Position numbers and translations under genes: made by a program | Assembly: GCF_001742145.1 (NCBI RefSeq) | Contig: NZ_CP015749.1 | Coordinates: 1,488,001-1,552,000, forward strand | Source: Pectobacterium parmentieri | GTDB lineage: Bacteria; Pseudomonadota; Gammaproteobacteria; Enterobacterales; Enterobacteriaceae | Reading direction: 5' to 3' | Length of the DNA: 64,000 bases | Part shown: one piece after another, positions 59,885-64,000 of the stretch | Numbering within the stretch: the first letter of the stretch is position 1 | Layout: each line of letters starts with the position of its first letter | Notes under the pieces: model-generated | Database searches by the model: none | Told to the model about the DNA's origin: nothing | What the model saw: the letters and a program-made list of their open reading frames with translations, nothing else

Positions 59885-60481
59885 CACCTCATCACATAAT
59901 GCGCTACGGCAGCGGTTGATGACCGTCCACAGCAGCAATACTGTGGCTATCCCCCAGACAACATTATTCCATTGCACAAACTGTGGCCAAATGGACAACG
60001 CCAGCCCCCAAGCGCCGAATGCCAGCGCTCTGTCACTTTTTCCCAATGGTCCGGCATAGCTGCGTACACCATTGATAGTTTGCGCCAGCACACCACAAAA
60101 CTCGGTCATGGCCGTACAGAGTACCATGACCAGAACCAGCGGCGTATTACTGTATGGCAACAGCATAAAAGGCAGGTAGAGCGCGATATCAGAAAGCACA
60201 TCACCGATCTCATTGAGAATGGCGCCGAGACGCGACTTTTGGTTGCATTCGCGTGCCAGCATGCCGTCCAGCGCATTAAGCGCCATGCGCACAAACAGCA
60301 CAATCGGGAGCAGAACAAACAGACCAGGCTCGGGGAAAACCATCAATACTGCGCCGGTGATAAAAGAGAGGACCATCGCCGCGAGCGTGATGTGATTAGC
60401 GGTAACGCGGTATTTGTGCAGCCAGAACATGAATGGGCGCAAAAGCGCCTGAAAAGCGGGCTTTGCCTGATAAAGCGTCAT
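59876..60481 (-). CDS. ynbA: YnbA, CDP-alcohol phosphatidyltransferase family
   Basis: 201 aa, the length of E. coli YnbA, with about six membrane segments. The family motif D-x2-DG-x2-AR-x8-G-x3-D-x3-D aligns at residues 69-94 (NALDGMLAR...GAILNEIGD). First and third Asp are Asn here (Asn69, Asn90), which may be a trait of this subfamily. Predicted to join a CDP-lipid to an alcohol. Heads the ynbA-C-D unit. Confidence 0.86.
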   Translation of the reverse strand: MTLYQAKPAFQALLRPFMFWLHKYRVTANHITLAAMVLSFITGAVLMVFPEPGLFVLLPIVLFVRMALNALDGMLARECNQKSRLGAILNEIGDVLSDIALYLPFMLLPYSNTPLVLVMVLCTAMTEFCGVLAQTINGVRSYAGPLGKSDRALAFGAWGLALSIWPQFVQWNNVVWGIATVLLLWTVINRCRSALCDEVAK

Positions 60482-60521
60482 TACTCTGTTTTCCTAGAAT
60501 CATAAATTCATCAATTGTGCG

Positions 60522-60764
60522 CTAAATAACCTTATGATGAGAAATATTTTTTTCACCCTGAATTCTGGTAGTGAAGAAGATATTTCTATCCATTACTTCC
60601 CTTTCCACCTCATTCCCACCAGGACCTTCAGACGCATCCCCATTATTGACTAATATCAATAAATCGGTTTTGTCATGAGTGGCATTGTGGGGGATATCGT
60701 TGTTGGCATGTACGTTTGCGACACTGAATAATCCTAAAAAGGCTATTATTGGTGTTAATTTCAT
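60522..60764 (-). CDS. Small exported protein of unknown function
   Basis: 80 aa. GAGGG precedes the ATG. Signal peptide LTPIIAFLGLFSVANVHA, then a hydrophilic mature part of about 60 residues with a Gly/Glu-rich turn (GDASEGPGGNEVERE) and no Cys. Not recognised. Same direction as ynbA but 40 bases upstream of it; may be separate. Confidence 0.6.
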   Translation of the reverse strand: MKLTPIIAFLGLFSVANVHANNDIPHNATHDKTDLLILVNNGDASEGPGGNEVEREVMDRNIFFTTRIQGEKNISHHKVI

Positions 60765-61325
60765 TGTTACATCCCTCTCTTCAGTTATTTTGCAGTTTTA
60801 TTATTCATAGATCACTTATTGTCAGTGACTTTTACAATGTAGAAAATACTACCGAAAAAGGTGATATTAATCGCTCCATGTGAGCAGAAATGTTTTGCAA
60901 TCCAATAGTCAATAACATTTCTCCATCTGGTTTAAATGGCTCTTAATGAAGGAACAAACACTAGATTTTATATACAGAATTTTTATCAAGGATAATGAAA
61001 TGCATTTTATTTATTGAGAATGATATTAATGTTTTTATTGGTAATTCCGTTATATTTGATCGATTTTTTTCGACGAAACCTTAATTTTTCATTTTTATCT
61101 AAGTAATTTAAAAAATAGTAGAACACATGAAAGAGGCTCAGCCCGAGTTGAGCGATCTGATATTTTATGTCCATTACGATAGTCTGGTTATTAATACTAT
61201 AATGCGTGTAATCCTGCGTATTGATACCAATATTGTCATCCTCACACCGTCACATACATTGCCGCTCGCCCAGCTTTCTTGTAACCTTCCTTTGTTAAAA
61301 CCTGAAATTACCGGACTTCTACTAC
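60765..61325. other. AT-rich gene-free stretch
   Basis: About 560 bases with long A/T runs. A 72-codon plus-strand frame (61127-61345) has no recognisable features or good ribosome binding site. It should contain the promoters for 60522 (minus) and 61326 (plus). No RNA gene recognised. Confidence 0.4.
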
Positions 61326-61613
61326 ATGGCTGCTCATATTTCTAAAGACCCTTTACATGGTGTAACGCTTGAAATGCAAATCAATGCGCTGGTTGCCCGT
61401 TTTGGCTGGGTTGAGCTAGGTCGGCTGATCAACATCAATTGTTTTAAAAGCGATCCTAGTGTGAAATCCAGTTTAAAGTTTCTGCGCCGTACACCGTGGG
61501 CTCGCGCCGAAGTTGAAGCGCTGTATCTTGATTCCTTGGGTGATGTCACGCCCGCAAAACTAGATGATAGTGCCGTTGACCCATGGGCAAATAGTCGCAA
61601 AAATAAGAGCTAA
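61326..61613 (+). CDS. VF530-family DNA-binding protein
   Basis: 95 aa. [40 protein letters not shown] and [12 protein letters not shown] are the hallmarks of the VF530 (DUF2132) family, small proteins reported to bind double-stranded DNA. Biological role unknown. Five bases before digH, same direction. Confidence 0.85.
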   Translation: MAAHISKDPLHGVTLEMQINALVARFGWVELGRLININCFKSDPSVKSSLKFLRRTPWARAEVEALYLDSLGDVTPAKLDDSAVDPWANSRKNKS

Positions 61614-61618
61614 CCAAC

Positions 61619-62914
61619 GTGAAAAAGCCAGTCGTACTTATCGCTACTGCGCTTCTACTTGTCAGTTGCGCCTCCAAACCGCCGAATTCACTTGTTACCC
61701 CTGTTCCTACCGTTAAACAGTCACTACCAGCCATGCCTCAGCAAAGTCAGGAACCGGTACGCGGAGTCTGGCTGGCGACTGTTTCCCGTCTCGACTGGCC
61801 GCCAGTGGCGTCAGTCAATGCTAGCAGCCCTGCCATCCGCATTACTCAGCAGCAGGAGGCGATGGCAGGTAAGCTGGATAGATTGAAAAGTCTCGGTATC
61901 AATACCGTATTTTTCCAGGTTAAACCGGATGGCACTGCACTTTGGTCATCTAAAATATTACCTTGGTCAGATATGCTGACCGGCAATATTGGTGAAGCGC
62001 CTGGCTACGATCCGCTTCAGTTCATGCTTGATGAAGCGCACAAACGCGGTATGAAAGTCCATGCCTGGTTTAATCCCTATCGCGTATCCGTCAATACCAA
62101 ACCCGGAACCGTGACGGAGCTAAACCGTACATTATCGCAGGATCCAGCCAGCGTGTTTGTGTTGCACCGTGACTGGATACGCACCGCTGGCGATCGCTTT
62201 GTTCTCGACCCTGGCATCCCAGAAGCACGAAATTGGATCACCAGTATCGTGGCCGAAGTCGTGTCACACTACGCGATTGACGGTGTGCAGTTTGATGACT
62301 ACTTCTATGCCGAATCATCGACTTCTGCTCTTAACGATAGCGAAACCTTTAAACGATATGGTCAAGGGTTTAACTCAAAAGCCGACTGGCGGCGACACAA
62401 TACGCAACGGTTGATTGAGCAGGTCTCGCGTACCATCAAGCAGTTGAAGCCCGAGGTTGAATTCGGCGTCAGCCCCGCCGGCGTATGGCGCAACCGCTCG
62501 CACGATGTAGCCGGTTCCGATACACGAGGTGCGGCAGCCTATGATGAAGCCTATGCAGATACCCGCCAGTGGGTACAGCAAGGGTTGCTGGATTATATTG
62601 CCCCACAGCTATACTGGCCTTTCGCGCGCGACGCCGCGCGCTACGATGTATTGGCAAAATGGTGGGCAGACGTGGTGAGGCCCACGAGCACGCGTCTCTA
62701 TATTGGCGTTGCTTTGTATAAAGTCGGTGAGCCGTCAAAGAATGAGCCAGACTGGATGATAAAGGGCGGTGTGCCAGAACTGAAAAAGCAGCTCGATTTG
62801 AATGAGTCTACGCCACATATTAATGGCACGATCCTGTTCAGAGAAAATTATCTCAATCAGCCACAAACTCAGGAAGCGGTTAATTATCTCAGAAACCGCT
62901 GGAACCCGATCTGA
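61619..62914 (+). CDS. digH: Lipoprotein glycosyl hydrolase DigH (YddW)
   Basis: 431 aa, GTG start. Lipoprotein signal with LLLVSC lipobox (Cys about residue 17). The catalytic GHL10/DUF187 barrel has MRGIWL-type start RGVWLATVSRLDWPP, INTVFFQVKPDGTALW, HAWFNPYRV, DGVQFDDYFY and GVSPAGVWRNRSHD. In E. coli DigH (YddW) is a divisome-localised enzyme that cleaves denuded peptidoglycan glycans. Likely cotranscribed with the VF530 gene. Confidence 0.92.
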   Translation: MKKPVVLIATALLLVSCASKPPNSLVTPVPTVKQSLPAMPQQSQEPVRGVWLATVSRLDWPPVASVNASSPAIRITQQQEAMAGKLDRLKSLGINTVFFQVKPDGTALWSSKILPWSDMLTGNIGEAPGYDPLQFMLDEAHKRGMKVHAWFNPYRVSVNTKPGTVTELNRTLSQDPASVFVLHRDWIRTAGDRFVLDPGIPEARNWITSIVAEVVSHYAIDGVQFDDYFYAESSTSALNDSETFKRYGQGFNSKADWRRHNTQRLIEQVSRTIKQLKPEVEFGVSPAGVWRNRSHDVAGSDTRGAAAYDEAYADTRQWVQQGLLDYIAPQLYWPFARDAARYDVLAKWWADVVRPTSTRLYIGVALYKVGEPSKNEPDWMIKGGVPELKKQLDLNESTPHINGTILFRENYLNQPQTQEAVNYLRNRWNPI

Positions 62915-63320
62915 CGGGTTGTAGAGGAATCCAAAACCTCCGTATCAGTTATATAAAGGCTGAAACAACATGTAAGGCAGCATCACATTCCCCCTCGCCT
63001 GCGGTTTCCATTCCGTTTTCTCTAGCTAAAAGTGCTGTTTACTCCGTTTGTTACCACCTTTTAGGCTCAAAAACCCTGCGGCCAGAGGATTTTTTTTGCT
63101 TATTTAATAAGCATGTAAGATAGCCATGGCATCATGATTAACAAAAAAATAACCCAACCATTTGATTTTTATGCAAAAAAATAAAGATTTTGAAACGAAA
63201 TAAATCATTGAGTCGGTGACTGAAAAACCCTATATTGGCCGCGTTTTTCTTATAGTAGTTATGTGTTTAATTCATTTATTCAACCGTGGTTGCCAGCGAG
63301 CACACGGTTGTAGGAGAGAT
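62915..63320. other. Gene-free stretch before the aminotransferase gene
   Basis: About 400 bases. A run of eight T at about 63090-63097 follows a weak stem near 63074-63088 and may terminate digH. The rest is AT-rich and should contain the promoter of the 63321 gene. The ribosome binding site AGGAG is at 63312-63316. Confidence 0.4.
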
Positions 63321-64000
63321 ATGATGACGGATAAAGTCCGTATTGACAGTTTAGGTGCGAATTCATTAAACGGAAACAATGAAACCTATTTGGCAAGACA
63401 AGCTGAATTTGAATCGAACGTGAGGAGTTATCCACGCAAATTGCCTCTGGCAATTGCGAAAGCTGAAGGCGTGTGGATCACCGATGTTGAGAATAATCAA
63501 TATCTTGATTGTCTGGCTGGTGCGGGTACGCTCGCGCTTGGTCATAACCATCCTGACGTGCTGCAAAGCATCCAACGTGTCATTACTAGCGGCTTGCCGT
63601 TGCATACACTTGATCTGACAACGCCGTTGAAAGATCAGTTCTCCGAATACCTGCTTTCCTTATTGCCAGGTCAGGGCAAAGAGTACTGCCTCCAGTTTAC
63701 CGGCCCTTCTGGTGCCGATGCGGTTGAAGCCGCTCTGAAACTGGCAAAAAAATACACCGGCCGTTCTGGTGTGATCAGTTTCTCTGGTGGCTACCACGGC
63801 ATGACGCACGGCGCGCTGTCGGTAACCGGCAACCTGTCACCGAAAGAAGCCGTCGACGGCATGATGCCTGAAGTCCAGTTTATGCCTTACCCGCATCAGT
63901 ACCGCTGCCCGCTGGGCATTGGCGGTGACGCCGGCGTTAAAGCATTAACTTACTATTTTGAAAATCTGATCAACGATGTTGAAAGTGGCGTGCGCAAACC
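63321..64000 (+). CDS. dat: Diaminobutyrate--2-oxoglutarate aminotransferase (5' part)
   Basis: First 226 codons; the gene runs off the window. Class III PLP aminotransferase: [59 protein letters not shown] and [12 protein letters not shown] are typical of the diaminobutyrate enzyme that makes 2,4-diaminobutyrate, used for 1,3-diaminopropane or siderophore synthesis. Either of two adjacent ATGs (63321, 63324) may start; the second is better spaced from AGGAG. The PLP lysine lies outside the window. Confidence 0.88.
   Translation, partial: MMTDKVRIDSLGANSLNGNNETYLARQAEFESNVRSYPRKLPLAIAKAEGVWITDVENNQYLDCLAGAGTLALGHNHPDVLQSIQRVITSGLPLHTLDLTTPLKDQFSEYLLSLLPGQGKEYCLQFTGPSGADAVEAALKLAKKYTGRSGVISFSGGYHGMTHGALSVTGNLSPKEAVDGMMPEVQFMPYPHQYRCPLGIGGDAGVKALTYYFENLINDVESGVRK

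Noticed and set aside
61127..61345. 72-codon plus-strand frame
   Set aside because: No domain, poor start context, and it overlaps the well-supported VF530 gene start.

Overview
The window is a chromosomal segment of an enterobacterial soft-rot plant pathogen, most likely Pectobacterium. The evidence is gene order and near-identity to enterobacterial housekeeping proteins (prs-ispE-lolB / hemA-prfA-prmC-sirB2-sirB1-kdsA; pntAB-uspE-fnr-ogt), together with a bacterial expansin, the srfABC locus and a diaminobutyrate aminotransferase gene. A 28-bp site one base away from the E. coli dif sequence (as I recall it) lies at 50243-50270, so the window contains the replication terminus resolution site.

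Layout. 1-17.2 kb is core genome: ychF (cut by the window edge), pth, ychH, prs, ispE, lolB, hemA, prfA, prmC, sirB2, sirB1, kdsA, ydgH, pntAB (behind a leader that can fold extensively), uspE, fnr, ogt. 17.7-20.4 kb holds a Gfo/Idh/MocA oxidoreductase and a sugar-binding ABC protein without a permease. 20.5-31.9 kb is an N-acetylgalactosamine unit: secreted GH36-like glycosidase, kbaY, agaS, agaA, PTS genes agaF-E-W-V, kbaZ, the divergent regulator agaR, and a secreted AT-rich endonuclease/exonuclease/phosphatase-fold protein. Five AgaR-operator-like sequences sit in its two control regions. Import by the PTS, deacetylation (AgaA), deamination/isomerisation (AgaS) and tagatose-bisphosphate cleavage (KbaYZ) form one pathway.

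32.1-39.0 kb is srfABC. 39.2-48.4 kb is a mosaic: expansin, a reductase/LysR pair, an overlooked 44-codon secreted peptide gene, an IS3-family transposase fragment, cytochrome b562, a TetR/MFS pair with a perfect palindromic operator candidate, a GNAT acetyltransferase and a chemoreceptor.

48.4-50.3 kb is the most unusual part. A lone TIR-domain gene (a defence-type NADase candidate) lies between two diverged copies of a ~160-bp sequence, each ending in the same XerC arm of dif. The right copy completes a full dif site; the left has a degenerate XerD half. This looks like a cargo element that used the Xer/dif system and became fixed.

50.4-55.7 kb is an accessory set of small-molecule enzymes (alpha/beta hydrolase, HxlR regulator, two SDRs, YciI-like and NTF2-like proteins) with an 8-bp tandem repeat array. 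55.7-60.8 kb has a FlxA-like protein and a ynb-type phospholipid cluster (ynbA, ynbC, ynbD) with a deletion scar where one or two genes should be. The window closes with a small exported protein, a VF530-type DNA-binding protein, the lipoprotein glycosyl hydrolase digH and the 5' part of a diaminobutyrate aminotransferase gene.
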